64,000 nt of DNA from Ciona savignyi (taxonomy: Eukaryota > Chordata > Ascidiacea > Phlebobranchia > Cionidae): the NCBI GenBank assembly GCA_000149265.1, contig CH002711.1, positions 1,087,570 through 1,151,569 of the forward strand, written 5' to 3'. The number at the start of each line of letters is the position of its first letter. The stretch's first letter is position 1. Position numbers and translations under genes: made by a program. The notes beneath the pieces are model-generated. The model saw nothing but the letters and a program-made list of their open reading frames with translations, made no database searches and had not been told where the DNA came from. Below, piece by piece: positions 22,246 through 34,492 of this stretch.

Positions 22246-25200
22246 TTAGAGCTTATTCATCTCTTGAAGAGCTTGCTGGTGCAATTGACGTCGCAAAATT
22301 TTCCCAGTAACCGACTTTGGTACGTTTTTCACAAACTTGATTCCACCATACAAATATTTATATCTTGATACGCGACCTGAAGTGTTAAAGGGATATTAAA
22401 TCATTCGGTTAAGATAGCTAAGACATTATCAAATAAGAGTATTGAAACATAATTCTCGTTTTTAATAGTACACTTGATAACCATATATGGAACAATGAAT
22501 GGTCTTAACATGATGAATTCTAAGAGTAACTGATGCAAATTTAAGTTGGGAGTGCTTTACTGTATACAGAATAGGATTTTTATCCCCGTGAATGGGAAAG
22601 CACAAAGCATGTTAACACACTGGCAATTGTCAAATCACCTCGCGCCCACCGTCGGGTTACCAGAGCTATTGTAATGTGTATATTGTTCAGAACTTCAATT
22701 TGGTAGAACTTATCATTCCACTAGGTTTATATACAGTAACTCCAGATTGGTAATGGGAAGAATAAACATATATGTTGCCATTACTGCACACTGGTATTGG
22801 CTTGGACTAATATTATTATTGCATGAGATAAGGCAGGGTGAGCTGTACTGTACGTAATTAAAAGCATAATTTTAATAAAAAAATATAATGACTGTATTTA
22901 ATAAAAAATTAAATATTTTAAGATTACCGATTAATTTGAATAATTGAGAAATATCATATGACCAATCACGTTTTTTACAAATCAGAAACTTACTTCTAAC
23001 AAACTGGTCAAGTTCGTCTTCTGTCAAAGATATATCCTTCCGTACAACATAAGCCCTTGGGACTTCCCCAGATTGGGGGTCAGGAATGCCAGTCACTCCA
23101 ACATCTGCAACTTTAGGGTTTGACAAAATAACAGCCTCAAGCTCGGCAGGAGCTACCTGAGGTGAAAAGAATAAAGGTAACAACTTAATAACGATAGGAC
23201 ACACACTTTTTTGAAATGTTTGACAGACTGTGAATGTTTTTTTAATATGTGAGATAACAGCCGCAACAGTGAGATAAAAGTCGCATGCACCCAGCCATAC
23301 CTGATTTGTTCTAAAAAGCGGTAGCTATATTGTATTGGTAAAACTGGGTATAATTCTATTGTAGTACGTGTTTGTCAAACTTTTTATAATCTTAAAACTT
23401 ATATAAATATAAAACAAAACTTTATTTAGTCCGGCCCGATGGTCTAGCGGTTAAGTGCGTCGCCTTTCAATCGAAAGGTTGCAGGTGCGAAACTGGTCGC
23501 TAGCTAGTCGGTTGTGTCCTTGGGCAAGGCACTTTACGGACATTGCCTGAACCCAGCAGATTAATGGGTTCTACCAAATTGAAGGAACATGTCTATCACA
23601 TACAACACACTGCAATAGCTCCGGTAACCCGACGATGGGCGCGAGGTGATCTGACGATTGCCCGTGTGATAACCCCTGGGGTTTTCCCATTCACGGGGAT
23701 AAACATGAATATCCTATCCTATCCTATATCCTATCCTATTTCAGTATACTGAGTAATCAAGCATTCAAGTTAATTTTAACCCGCTACCTGGAATCCTTTA
23801 TATTTAATAAGTTCTTTGATCCTGTCCACAATGTACAAAAATCCATTCTTATCATAATGACCAATATCACCAGTACAAAACCACCCTTCATGGTCAAATG
23901 ATCGTGCATTTGCAGCAGCATCGTTGTAGTAGCCTTTCATTAACTAGAACAAATGCCATTTGGATTACTTAATCGCAATATTGCTCACCGTTTTACTTAT
24001 TTTTACTTATTTATTGAATTTAAAATTTAAATAGTTTAATGACACATTTACAGTTGCCTACATTGTTAAAGTGTTTAATCCTCTGCTTTACCAAAATAGC
24101 AGATACTCATGGAAAATGTTTTTTAATACATAGACAATCATCAAATCATCTTGTGTCACAGTCAGTTTGAAGAAGCTATTGCAGCACTTTGCTTAAGCAC
24201 ACTTTGTCCACAGGATGTAATGATACAAAGGTAATGATTAGATAAACATACACTTTGAACAAGATTTTCAAAATAATGCAAACTTCTAGCACAACACATT
24301 CACATCATCATGATATAGCACATCACCATCACCATTATACAAATTATGACTGATATTGCATTGTCACACCCAAGTCACTGCACAACATAAAATCTATTTA
24401 AAAAAAATCGCGTCATATAAAATAAATGTATTTTAAAAAAATAGTGAGACCTGTGTAAACAGGATAATAAAAAAACATGAGAGACGATGTATCATAAAGT
24501 TTCCACCAATCTACCATGTTTATACATACCTAACGAATTACCAGTCTTTTGAAACATGTTTAAGAATTTGTCTCATCAAAATCAATTGTTTATATTTTGA
24601 TATAAAAGTACTAACAGTTTACAGCTGTCATTGTTTTGGAAAGTACTAACATTTAACATATTATTATTTTGGAAAATTTTACCAAATAAATTGCATACAC
24701 CCTGTTTAAACATTAAACCACCTATTTGGTAGTATGTTAATGTTCATACACGAGGTGTTATTGATTAAGTTACCTGTGGACCCTTGACCAATAGTTCACC
24801 ATCCTGATCAACACCAAGTTCTTTACGGGTCTCAGGGTGAACAACCTATTAAATAAATCATATGAGACTGGGTTAGTTTTTATATGTGTCAATGTAATTT
24901 ATATTATACTGGCTTATCAATTGGCTGTGTAATTATTCATAAGGCCTATTAATTACACAAAAAAATTAACCTTTTTCTGGAATATGAACTACGTTCCAGC
25001 ACAACGCTTCTAAGAAGTTTCAATTTAGATTTCGATTAGTTGGTAAAGCAATAATCTTTTAAAATCAAAAAAAGGGGAAAATTGTTCTCAAATTATGATT
25101 GTGACAGACATGCAATTTTACATGGATATTTTTAAGAAATATCTAATTCCGATTAAAACTTTAAGAAGAAAGTTATAAGGATTTGAATCAAGTATTAAAA

Positions 25201-28200
25201 AGAGTCTATTACTGTTTGTTTTCTAAAAAATTATTACTGTCAGTTTTCTGAAATTTGTGTGATCTATATTTTTATTTTTAGTAAAAAATATCTTACACTG
25301 GAATGGACAATTTACCTCAAATTATAAAAAAAGTGGAAAGTAAAATTAAAATTATTTTATTAGGTTATGGAATTACTAATGAATGCATTACTAAATTCAA
25401 CGAATTGCAGCAAGGTAGCAAAGGCAAGTTATAATCTCATAAAAGCTTTGATTCCAGATAAGTTGGTTAATGTTTAACTGCCATGCAAGTTAAACCAGAT
25501 GACCCACTGAATATTTGAACAATGTTAAATATTAAAGGGAATGCTATTTTCTGTTTATTTTAATTGCCAGAAGTTACCGCACTGGAAGTGCTGGAAAATT
25601 TTATTGTAATATTTTTAACCGCTGTGGTGTTGCGTGGTTGAAGCGAATAAAAGTGCACAAACCGAAATAGGAAAATGCATGAGGGTGGTATTAGCCTTAT
25701 TACACAATCAAGCTTTAAAAAACCTCATGTTGACCAAATGCTTACTGAAGCTATTGTAGTGTCAGTGTGTGCTATGAAATTTAAGACCTTTTAAATTCAA
25801 ACCAATAACCCACTAGGTTCAGACGGTGTCTGATAGATAAACGACTTGACCAACTAACTCAACAGCAAGTTTTGATTACACAACCTTTTGTCTAAAATCA
25901 TAGTATAAACAATTGAGATATGTCGCTAGACAATGGATGCACAATTATATTAATATTTGTATTGCTTGGGCCTATAAAACAAGAAGTGAAAAATCATTCC
26001 AATGCAATTTCTAAAAAAATCGGTGAAGTTACCTTAAGCTTGGTGTTGGGTGCCAGGAAACCCACAGTAGTCAATGGAGCATTTGGGATTCCATTCGCGG
26101 CAATAAAAATTATCTCTGTTAAACCCCAACCTGGAGATTTTATATTTGGATATATTTAGAAATATTTAAGTCAATAGGAAGATTTTCACTTGTGCATGTG
26201 CCTGTCCATGGTAAGCCACTTGTTGAAATCGTTTTGCTTAAGGTTTGGAAAAATCTCATTAGCGGTACTGATAAAATTGGTTTGAGTATTAGACATCTGC
26301 TTTGTTAACTAGACATTGGCAGAAATTACAAATAAACAAAGAAGTTGAAAAATGGTGCAAAATTTCTCACCTTGCAAAACTAACGCTTGTAATTTCTTCA
26401 TGACAGAAACAGATACAGAGGGTGATAGAGGGGCCGCACCAGAGGTCACAGAGGTAAGGCTGGATAGGTCATACTTATCGAGGTGGGGGTAGTTTTGAAT
26501 GGCAATTAGAATCGGTGGAACTGCACCAAATCCAGTGATCTAAATATGTTGAGATCGATATCAACTTTTATCGGTGTGGGAACAGTTGCATTTTATTTAT
26601 TTTTCGCTGGGCTTTAGTTTTATGATTTTTGTTACAAATATATCATATAAGATTTCAGTAATTTGGATTTACAGAAATTAGGATAGGATAGAATATTCAT
26701 GTTTATCCCCGTGAATGGAAAAACCAAGGGGGTTAACACACGGGCAATCGTCAGATCACCTTGCGCCCATCGTCGGGTTACCGGAGCTATTGCAGTGTGT
26801 TGGATATGATAGAAACGTTCCTTTAATTTGGTAGAACCCATTAATCCACTGGGTCAGGCAATGTCTATAAAGTGCCTTGCCCAAGAGCACAACCGACAAG
26901 CTAGCGACCAGTTTCGCACCTGCAACCTTTCCATTAAAAGGCGACGCATTTAACCGCTAGACTGACCGGCCGGACAAAACTTAAAGTATTATTATGCTCG
27001 ACATCATTGATAATAATTAAAGCCCTTCCACCTCCCTATGGGTGTAAAATGCAGCTTTACTTTTTTGCTGTATTTTGGGCTCAATCATTTTTAAAAAAAG
27101 TTCAGTTAATTATTTCATAAAATTACAATAAGCAACAGTCATATTTCAAATTTGAACAACTGAGGGCAGGAGAAGGTGAAAAAATGGTTAAATGGAAATT
27201 ACCACGATTAAACAAATAAATCCACAAGGAAAATTCAGCAAAGCAGCTAAGTTTGGCCATAGCAGTTAAAACTGAGGACGAAGCTGGCTTTAACAATTTG
27301 GGTTTATGAAAGTGGAACAAACTTGAGAAATATTTAGCATGGTTTTACGTGTTAACAAATGTTTTAACTGATGTGAACTAAATTAAAAGATTATACTTGT
27401 GGATACCAAAAACCTTTCACAGAAGTAAGTGTTATTAAAGAACCTAGATAACATATCTACCTTGTATTTCTCTACTGCTTTAAGAAAGGTTTCCATATGG
27501 AATCGCTTGTCAAACACGTGCTTCGTGCCCTTAAGCAAGGAAAAAATTCTTAGCACTCCAAACGAGTGAAAGAATGGGAGCACACCGTAGCTGATTTTGG
27601 AAGGTGGACCCTTACCCAGACCGCTGTACATCATACATGAATATAAAAGTATTTTAAATTGAATATTGCTTCGAAATCCAGAGCAAGAATATATAACATA
27701 CAATGCTAACTTTACAAAAGTAGTGTAAGGTTTTCATAGAAAGCTTATTTTTAGTTTGGTACACACAAAAAGAATACTTACAAATTTATATGCACATGAC
27801 AGATGTCAAATCAATTAACCAGTAAATTGATACAAACAAACCTAGTGTATACTAATGGTAGTTAACACATATTGAATATTTAAATATTGTTTTCTTACCG
27901 AAGAATAATAAAGAGAGACACCATGCTATAATGTGTGTGCATGACTCCTTTCGGAATGCCAGTTGTACCACTTGAATACATTAATAGCACAACATCTTCT
28001 GTTGGATTTATTTCGCACTCGAATGGAAAGGCTAAGGTTAAATAAATTAACGTAAAGCTCATTGTCAATCTAAATGCGGAAAGATAACCTTTCATACACC
28101 CAAAGTTATAGTCAGAAAACATTTGCGATTACATTGTTGATGAACACAAAGAGTTTTAGTCCAACCCAATACTTTACTAGGTTTATGCACTATGCTTTAA

Positions 28201-30707
28201 AATGAAAACACAATCAACTGAATACAAGTGGGTTTAGATTTCATAAGTCACAACATTTTATTCTTTTGTGTTGTGCAACTTTAAGAAAAGTATTATCATA
28301 AAACTGTCCGCATTTTCTTGTCTTATCCAATACGTACAAAATATTTATAAAAATTGAATTCAAAATTTACCTTTTCCGTCATCCTTTTGAATAATGGACA
28401 TGACTGAAGCAACTTCATCACTATTGTCAATTGTGAAAATTTCCTGGAAAAAATTGATGCTGTATTTCTCATCAAAACTGGTTACATGTGAATGATGTTT
28501 TATATTTTTTTAATTAAGGAATGATTTCTTAAATCTACTGGATCTCGGCAGTGATACCTGTAGTTAAATTCTTGCCACTGCGGCGTGGTAAGTTGCAAAT
28601 AGTAAGTAATCAAATTGTATACAAGACTGTCACCAGCTTTATCGCATAGCCCAATACTAGTTTGTGGAAACTATTTACATTTGTTTTTTGATCATTTCAC
28701 AATTACTCCATTTCACTGTAGCATAAGCCAAAGTTGTAAAATGCAGATTGCGAAAACTGTGATGAAACAAAGTAAAACAGTAAAACAGATTATGGACAGA
28801 GGTGATGATTGCTGAAAACAACTTTTTAAATAAAACATACTTTTTGATATTTTATTCTTTTACATTGTTTTTTTGCAATGTTTAGCAAAAAAAACTGGTA
28901 ATAAACCTGAATAGATGTGATTTTTTTTGCGATTTGTTGAACTTTTTCCAGTTGTGAAGCATCAGTTATCACAAACTTTGGCTGACTGTGCTCGAACTGC
29001 TTAAGCATTTCATCTAAAATAAAGTGTTAAAATTTTAACTGATTGTTTGTGCGAGGGGGTAAGAAGAGTCCACTGGTGAATAAATCAAATTTGCTATATA
29101 AAGTGGTTGATAGCATTTGTTTCCCCCTAAAAATCCACAACAACATCACCTTATATACAACATCACCATTATTTCCTATAAAAACTTTTCAACTTTAACA
29201 TTAATATATTCGCAATTTGCACCTAATGTACCAGTTATAGTATTGCAACTGTGACATTAGTTTTAGGATAGGATATTCATGTTTATCCCTGTGAATGGAA
29301 AAACCGAGAAAGTTAACACACAAGCAATCATTAGATCACCTCACGCCCACCGTAGGGTTACCGGAGCTATTGCAGAGTGTTGTATATGATAGACACGTTC
29401 CTTTAATTTGGTAGAACCCATTAATCCGCTGGGTTCAGGCAATGTCCTTAAAGTGCCTTGACCAAGGACACAACCAACTAGCTAGAGACCAGTTTCGCAC
29501 ATGCAACCTTTCGATTGAAAGGCGACGCACTAAACCTCTAGACAAACTGGCCGAACGTGGCTGTGAATAAACATGAGACTTATTCTTATACAGTTTACTC
29601 ACAATAGGTGTAGTGTGGGTTACAAGTGGTAGAGATTGCATTGTTGGCAGCAGCACCAAGAATAATAATTGGATATTCAACACAATTGGAACAACAAATC
29701 GCAACCACTTCTTGTTTCTTTAATCCTTTTTTATTCAAAACAGATGCAAATTTCACTGAGTAATCGCAAACTTGATTGAAGGTGAGGGTCTTTCCACTAG
29801 TGCTTTCAATCTAGGTTAAAGTAGTACAAAACTTTAATTTCTTTAGAATTTTAGAAAATGATATATATTATTTTGCTTATTACTAAAAAAATCAGGCAAT
29901 TGCTGGATTACCTCAACTGAGCCATAGGTTGGGATGTTCATTAGAGAATCAAGATAAAAATTTGATTTAAATTGAAAATTATTTAGAATTATATTTTGAT
30001 ATTTTAAAGTAAGCATTTCAAAATAAAGTGCACATAAAGGAACAAATTAATTTTTTTTATTTAATTTTTATTTAAAGCTAAAATTGAGATAGACGCTCTA
30101 TTTTTTTCTTTAGTTTGAAGTGATAATAAATATTATTAAAACTATTTTATCAAACATACATGCAACATCATATTTATTAATCAAAGTGGTACAATAAATA
30201 TCTTTTGCTTGTACTTGAGCATACGTAAAAGTTGTTCGAAATTCTTAATTTTAGAACCTATACCCAAACTTATTCAGATAAGGACCTCGCTAGGATGGCA
30301 TGAATTTTTAACTTTACATGGCCAAGTATCCTTATGTCCTATTATATTCTATTTTTCGCTTGTGTAAGTTTTACTAACAAAAGGCTAGGCCTATTCTATA
30401 TTATGCATTTTACAATGTTATTATAGAAATAAAATCTTTTTATCAACAATTAAACCTTATATTTTATGTAATATAAATACAAAAACTTTATTGTGGCTGG
30501 TCCAAGTACAGGTTATATTATCTTGTTTGTCAAAAATCAAATTGTGCCAATATTATTCGATTAATGAAACATAACTAAGTAGCCTAATTACTTTTAAAAA
30601 CTTACTAATGCAACATCATCGCCATTTTCCCTTGCATACTTTGTCACATAATCAAAGAAACTGACTTTCGGAATAACTAATTCTGGGTAGTCACTGTTCA
30701 ACACCAT
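22246..30707 (-). CDS. Acyl-CoA synthetase, 4-coumarate-CoA ligase/luciferase-like, complete
   Basis: ANL-superfamily enzyme: ATP-dependent adenylation of a carboxylic acid, then thioester formation with CoA. Exons from the 5' end: 30707-30606, 29810-29603, 29013-28907, 28443-28371, 28031-27899, 27623-27461, 26539-26371, 26130-26033, 24845-24774, 23943-23788, 23156-22994, 22376-22246; every phase fits, giving 524 residues plus TAA. Motifs: P-loop [11 protein letters not shown] (about 182-192), GWGLTE (319-324, family GYGLTE), [12 protein letters not shown] (395-406) with the ATP-ribose Asp, hinge [11 protein letters not shown], and C-terminal [11 protein letters not shown] with the catalytic Lys. 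The protein ends NKL, close to a PTS1 peroxisomal signal. Substrate cannot be read from sequence: a medium/long-chain fatty acid or an aromatic acid are both possible. A luciferase role is not implied. An acceptor (CTGCAG) ends three bases before the ATG. Confidence 0.96.
22571..22735 (-). repeat. SINE copy, 3' half
   Basis: Begins ATAGGATTTTTATCCCCGTG and ends near CCACTAGGTTT, lacking the tRNA-like head. It lies in the last intron of the acyl-CoA synthetase gene, in the gene's sense. Confidence 0.8.
23428..23740 (+). repeat. Full-length tRNA-derived SINE (reference copy for the family)
   Basis: About 310 bp. The head CCGGCCCGATGGTCTAGCGG is tRNA-like: box A-like TGGTCTAGCGGTTAAG, then about 35 bases later box B-like GGTGCGAAACTGG. 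A unique body follows (TTGGGCAAGGCACTTTACGG, GGTAACCCGACGATGGGCGC, TTCCCATTCACGGGGAT), and it ends in ATCCT repeats. A Pol III head, no coding capacity and a simple tail are the marks of a tRNA-derived SINE. It sits antisense in an intron of the acyl-CoA synthetase gene. Confidence 0.93.
26681..26975 (-). repeat. SINE copy, near full length
   Basis: From inverted tail GGATAGGATAG to head GACTGACCGGCCGGAC, intronic in the acyl-CoA synthetase gene and in the gene's sense. Among the best-preserved copies in the window. Confidence 0.92.
29265..29557 (-). repeat. SINE copy, near full length
   Basis: From AGGATAGGATATTCATG to GACAAACTGGCCGAAC, in the intron between acyl-CoA synthetase exons 2 and 3. 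The right end lies 46 bases from the exon 2 donor side. Confidence 0.9.
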
Positions 30708-31022
30708 TTTCTGCAGCAATTTAGGGTATTTTCAGCAAATGGATCAATCTTCCTAAACAGCAAGCAAAATTGTCTGAAGTGTTAGCTCAATTTTTTTCTT
30801 TAGTAAATATTTGAACAAGTAAAGTTGTTTTATTCTTTGTTGTGCTTGTTCCAATCACCGTTTGTGCTCCAATTTTGCAGGAATGATTTTTAGACATGTA
30901 ACATAACATGTTTGTGTGGGGTGCCTCTAAATACTACAGGATCACTTAGAGTGCTTGGATCGCTTAGATTGCTATGGAAGTAATTCTAACCCTGTCCCAA
31001 ACACTAATCTCAACCCCAGAAC

Positions 31023-31098
31023 TAACTATAACCCAACCCTAACATTAATATCATAATCTTTATTTTAGTGAGAGAAATTTTCTCCAAGGCTTTTTGTA
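31023..31098 (+). repeat. 76-bp sequence duplicated across the assembly gap (left copy)
   Basis: Begins TAACTATAACCCAACCCTAA and ends at the first N. It is identical over 76 bases to 31489-31564. Confidence 0.9.
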
Positions 31099-31198
31099 NN
31101 NNNNNNNNNNNNNNNNNNNNNNNNNNNNNNNNNNNNNNNNNNNNNNNNNNNNNNNNNNNNNNNNNNNNNNNNNNNNNNNNNNNNNNNNNNNNNNNNNN
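31099..31198. other. Assembly gap (100 N)
   Basis: Exactly 100 undetermined bases, the usual placeholder for a gap of unknown size. It directly follows the left copy of a 76-bp duplicated sequence. Confidence 0.99.
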
Positions 31199-31488
31199 TA
31201 ATATCAATAAAATTTTTAAAACATAGGTTTAATTTTTCTAAACCTATTATTCTGTCAGATGTGCTAAAGTACATTGAATACACATGTTCGAACAGTTAAA
31301 ATGTTTGATTTCTAATTTAAATCATCGTTCTAAGTCATATTAATAATATTTTTTAGTTGATATTACAGGTGCTAGGGATACAAATCAAAAGGCAATAAGG
31401 CAATTTTTACCCGTAAAACCGCTAACGTTATGCCTACAATTTTAAATACTTTAAAAATGACATAGAACATAGACCTTGGCAGCCGGTA

Positions 31489-31564
31489 TAACTATAACCC
31501 AACCCTAACATTAATATCATAATCTTTATTTTAGTGAGAGAAATTTTCTCCAAGGCTTTTTGTA
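31489..31564 (+). repeat. 76-bp sequence duplicated across the assembly gap (right copy)
   Basis: Identical to 31023-31098; here it continues into TTACAAAGTATAGGAAGCGC. Either a true local duplication or the same locus assembled twice. Confidence 0.9.
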
Positions 31565-31639
31565 ATTACAAAGTATAGGAAGCGCTCCAAGCGCTCCAAG
31601 CAACACTTGTAGTATTTAGATTTAGAGGTACCGTGTTGC

Positions 31640-31810
31640 AGACTTCGACAACTAGAAATGTTTCGGCTTTTCAAAATTAGATTAGAATTAAAATTAAGAG
31701 CTTCACAGTTTTTTAAAATTATATTATTAGAATTAAAATTAGAGCAACACAGTTTTTCCCATATTAGATTAGAATTAGAATTACTGAATTCGCAAAAACT
31801 TGGAAATTGA
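31640..31810. repeat. TTAGATTAGAATTA-rich low-complexity block (left flank)
   Basis: Irregular repeats of ATTAGATTAGAATTA and AAATTAGAGCA. A related block lies at 32766-32870, on the other side of the minisatellite and in the same orientation. Confidence 0.7.
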
Positions 31811-31980
31811 AGAAAGAATCTCAACAAATGTTTTCACCTCAATTTCGCTCTAAATCTGCAACAGTCTAAAAAACTGTCATTTCCGACCATGACTTGCTCT
31901 TCTCAAACATCACTAAAACTTCCCCTAAAAACACTAAACGAAATGCAATATCACTAATTGCTACGTTGCTGGTCACTAGT

Positions 31981-32636
31981 CAACTGAACCCTTTACAACT
32001 GAACCCCTAAAACTGAACCCTTTTACAACCGAACCCTTTTTAACCAAACCCCTTTTAACCAAACCTCTTTATAACAGAACCCCTTTACAACAGAACCCCT
32101 TTACAACAGAACCCCTTTACAACAGAACCCCTCTACAACAGAACCCCTTTACAACAACAGAACCCCCTTACAACAATGAACCCCTGTTCGACTAAACCCC
32201 TTTTCATTTGAACCCCTTTTCGACTGGACCCCTTTTCGACAGAACCCCTTTTCGACAGAACCCCTTTTCGACTGAACCCCTTTTCGACTGAACCCCTTTC
32301 GACTGAACCCCTTTCGACTGAACCCCTTTCGACTGAACCCCTTTCGACTGAACCCCTTTCGACTGAACCCCTTTCGACTGAACCCCTTTCGACTGAACCC
32401 CTTTACAACTGAACCCCTTTACAACTGAACCCCTTTACAACAGAACCCCTTTACAACAGAACCGCTTTACAACAGAACCCCTTTACAACAGAACCGCTTT
32501 ACAACAGAACCCGTTTTCAACTGCACCCCTTTTCAACTGCACCCTTTTTAACTGAATCCCTTTTAACTAATTCACTTTCGAATGAAGCCCTTTTCAACTA
32601 AACCCCTTTCTAGCTGAACCCCTTTCAACTGAATCT
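31981..32636. repeat. Minisatellite, 15-17 bp unit AACCCCTTT(T)CGACTG
   Basis: About forty head-to-tail units over 0.65 kb. Variants lie in blocks: ACAACAG-ending units at 32070-32175, TCGACAG/TCGACTG units at 32210-32290, about eight nearly perfect 15-bp TTTCGACTGAACCCC units at 32285-32400, then ACAACTG and ACAACAG units again. The minus strand has a GGGG run in each unit. There are no spacers, so it is not a CRISPR array. Confidence 0.95.
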
Positions 32637-32765
32637 CTAACTACTATGACTATACGATGCAAGCAATGCGATGGTGGCTTGGCACTGGTTTTCCCTGCAC
32701 GAGGGATATCTTGTAACACTTGCTCAAAAACGTCGTTGGACAAAGTAGCATTTTTGGAAAAACTG

Positions 32766-32870
32766 AAAACTAGATTAGAATTGAAATTAGAGAATAGAAA
32801 CATTTCACAAATTAGATTAGAATTAGATTACCGGCATTTCGCTCCAATTAGTTTAATTAGAAAACTAGAA
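32766..32870. repeat. TTAGATTAGAATTA-rich block (right flank)
   Basis: Contains CTAGATTAGAATTGAAATTA and AATTAGATTAGAATTAGATT, matching the composition and motif of 31640-31810. With that block it brackets the minisatellite. Confidence 0.65.
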
Positions 32871-32906
32871 TTATCTGGCTGTCCAAGTCTGCCGTGTTGC
32901 GTGTAT

Positions 32907-33390
32907 CAGGGTTGCCAGACGCAAAGTACGCTTTACGGCCAAACTGTTTTTGCTTTACGGCCAAAATTCGGCCAATTCGTATCAAGTGCAAAATAAACTA
33001 TTTAATTTAGCCAATTGTGCTATTTATCTCTTTATTTGTTGAAAAATTGTATAATTTTAATTCCCTCCAGATTTGTTAAACCCGTTCAACTACTATATAG
33101 GAATGCCTACCGTTATTATTTTATTTTAAAACGTCATAATCAGCTTTGTGATTTGTGAATGAGACAGTTGATATTAATTTATTTCCATTTTCTGTCTCTC
33201 TTTTTGCCTTTTTTCTACTGTAGCGTAAAAATAATATGACGTTTTGGCTAAAATTTTGACAATATGCTTATACGGCCAAATTCGGCCAGATTTTTCCGCA
33301 CGGCCAAACTATTTTTTTCGCGTCTGGGGCGATTTTGGTACGGCCAAATTTCTGAAATTTGGCCGTGAAAAAGGCCAAATGGCAACCCTG
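32907..33390. mobile_element. hAT-type MITE, 484 bp, with perfect TSD
   Basis: Perfect 11-bp terminal inverted repeat CAGGGTTGCCA / TGGCAACCCTG and a perfect 8-bp target duplication GCGTGTAT at 32899-32906 and 33391-33398. Subterminal TACGGCCAAA motifs occur on both sides, in direct and inverted orientation (CGGCCAAA, TTTGGCCG). No coding remains. CAGGG ends with an 8-bp duplication point to the hAT superfamily. It is a different family from the element at 1061. Confidence 0.93.
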
Positions 33391-33398
33391 GCGTGTAT

Positions 33399-34198
33399 CC
33401 ACAGCGTCTTTTTGGAAAAATCCGAAGGGGAATCCCCGACAGATCAGGAAATCATGTGTGGGAATCCCACACGTTTATAATTGTATTTCTGTATATTTTA
33501 ACAATTAGGTCGTTATGCCATGTGTCCATATTTTGTTCATGGGAAGTCACTATTAATTTCCTGTTTTGACAGCTCAGTCGGTGAATTGTTTCCGGCGTTC
33601 TGTTTAACGCTTTCCAAGCTTCGTGTACAAACATGTGTTTCCTGTTTTGAGTATGTATAAATTCCATAATATCAAAGAGCATTTTGGTAGGTCCTCCTTT
33701 GGATTAGCCGCTCTCTCAAACCTTAACCTTTACTTACCTAAGCTATGCCCCTGTGTGTACAGCGCTTTTCCTGGCTGCACCTTGCGTGATAACCTAATAA
33801 AATACTTCACCCATGTAGACCCCTTGTCTTACCCTGCTTATCACCCATCTAAAAGTTAGAGCGCTGCTACAAATTATAAACCTGCGCTTAGCGTTCCAGT
33901 ACAATGTGTTATTGGGTCCCTTTGAATCCGAAAGTAGAAAATCCACATGAACCAAAAATAACCTAGTTTGGACGGGAGTCTCCACATTCTTGTTTCTGCA
34001 AGCATAAACTTATGGAAAACTGAGTTAACAAACTTGTTCATATTTCCTTAAAGAAGTATTCATGTCATATTTGTGCATCCTCTTTAAACAATTTCTTAAA
34101 ACGTAGGCTATGCTTAGTATAGCCACTTAAATTTTTAAGATTATGTAGAATGTTGGCCATTGAGGCGCCTGCGTTGTATTTGTATTTGGTTGTTCTAT
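33399..34198. other. Intergenic, no gene seen
   Basis: Contains a near-palindrome GTGTGGGAATCCCACAC at about 33457-33473. Frames of 63-78 codons at 33452-33985 overlap on both strands and show no family signature. Confidence 0.45.
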
Positions 34199-34200
34199 TT

Positions 34201-34492
34201 GTCCGACAAATTAGTCTGGTGGGTTAAGTTTGTCGCCCTTCAGCCGTAGGGTTGTGAGTACGAAACTGGTCGCTAGCTAGTCGGTCGTGTTCTTGGAAAG
34301 GGCACTCAACGGACATTTCCTGAACCCAGCAGTTTAATGGTTTCTACTAAATTGAAGGAACGTATATAAATCACACAAATCACACTGCGATAGCTCTGGT
34401 AACCCGACGTTCGGTGGGAGGTGATCTGATATGCTAACCCCTTGGTTTTCCCATTCACGATGATAAACATAAATATTTTCCCATATCCAATC
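34201..34492 (+). repeat. SINE copy, diverged
   Basis: Starts GTCCGACAAATTAGTCTGG, has GGTCGCTAGCTAGTCGG and GGTAACCCGACG, and ends in CCCATATCCAATCTTA instead of clean TATCC repeats. Confidence 0.88.

Noticed and set aside
22246..30707. A true luciferase
   Set aside because: The motifs are shared by all 4CL-like acyl-CoA synthetases; nothing in the sequence specifies luciferin use.
31981..32636. CRISPR-like or telomere-like array
   Set aside because: Units are contiguous with no unique spacers, the genome is eukaryotic, and the unit is 15-17 bp, not a 6-7 bp telomere repeat.
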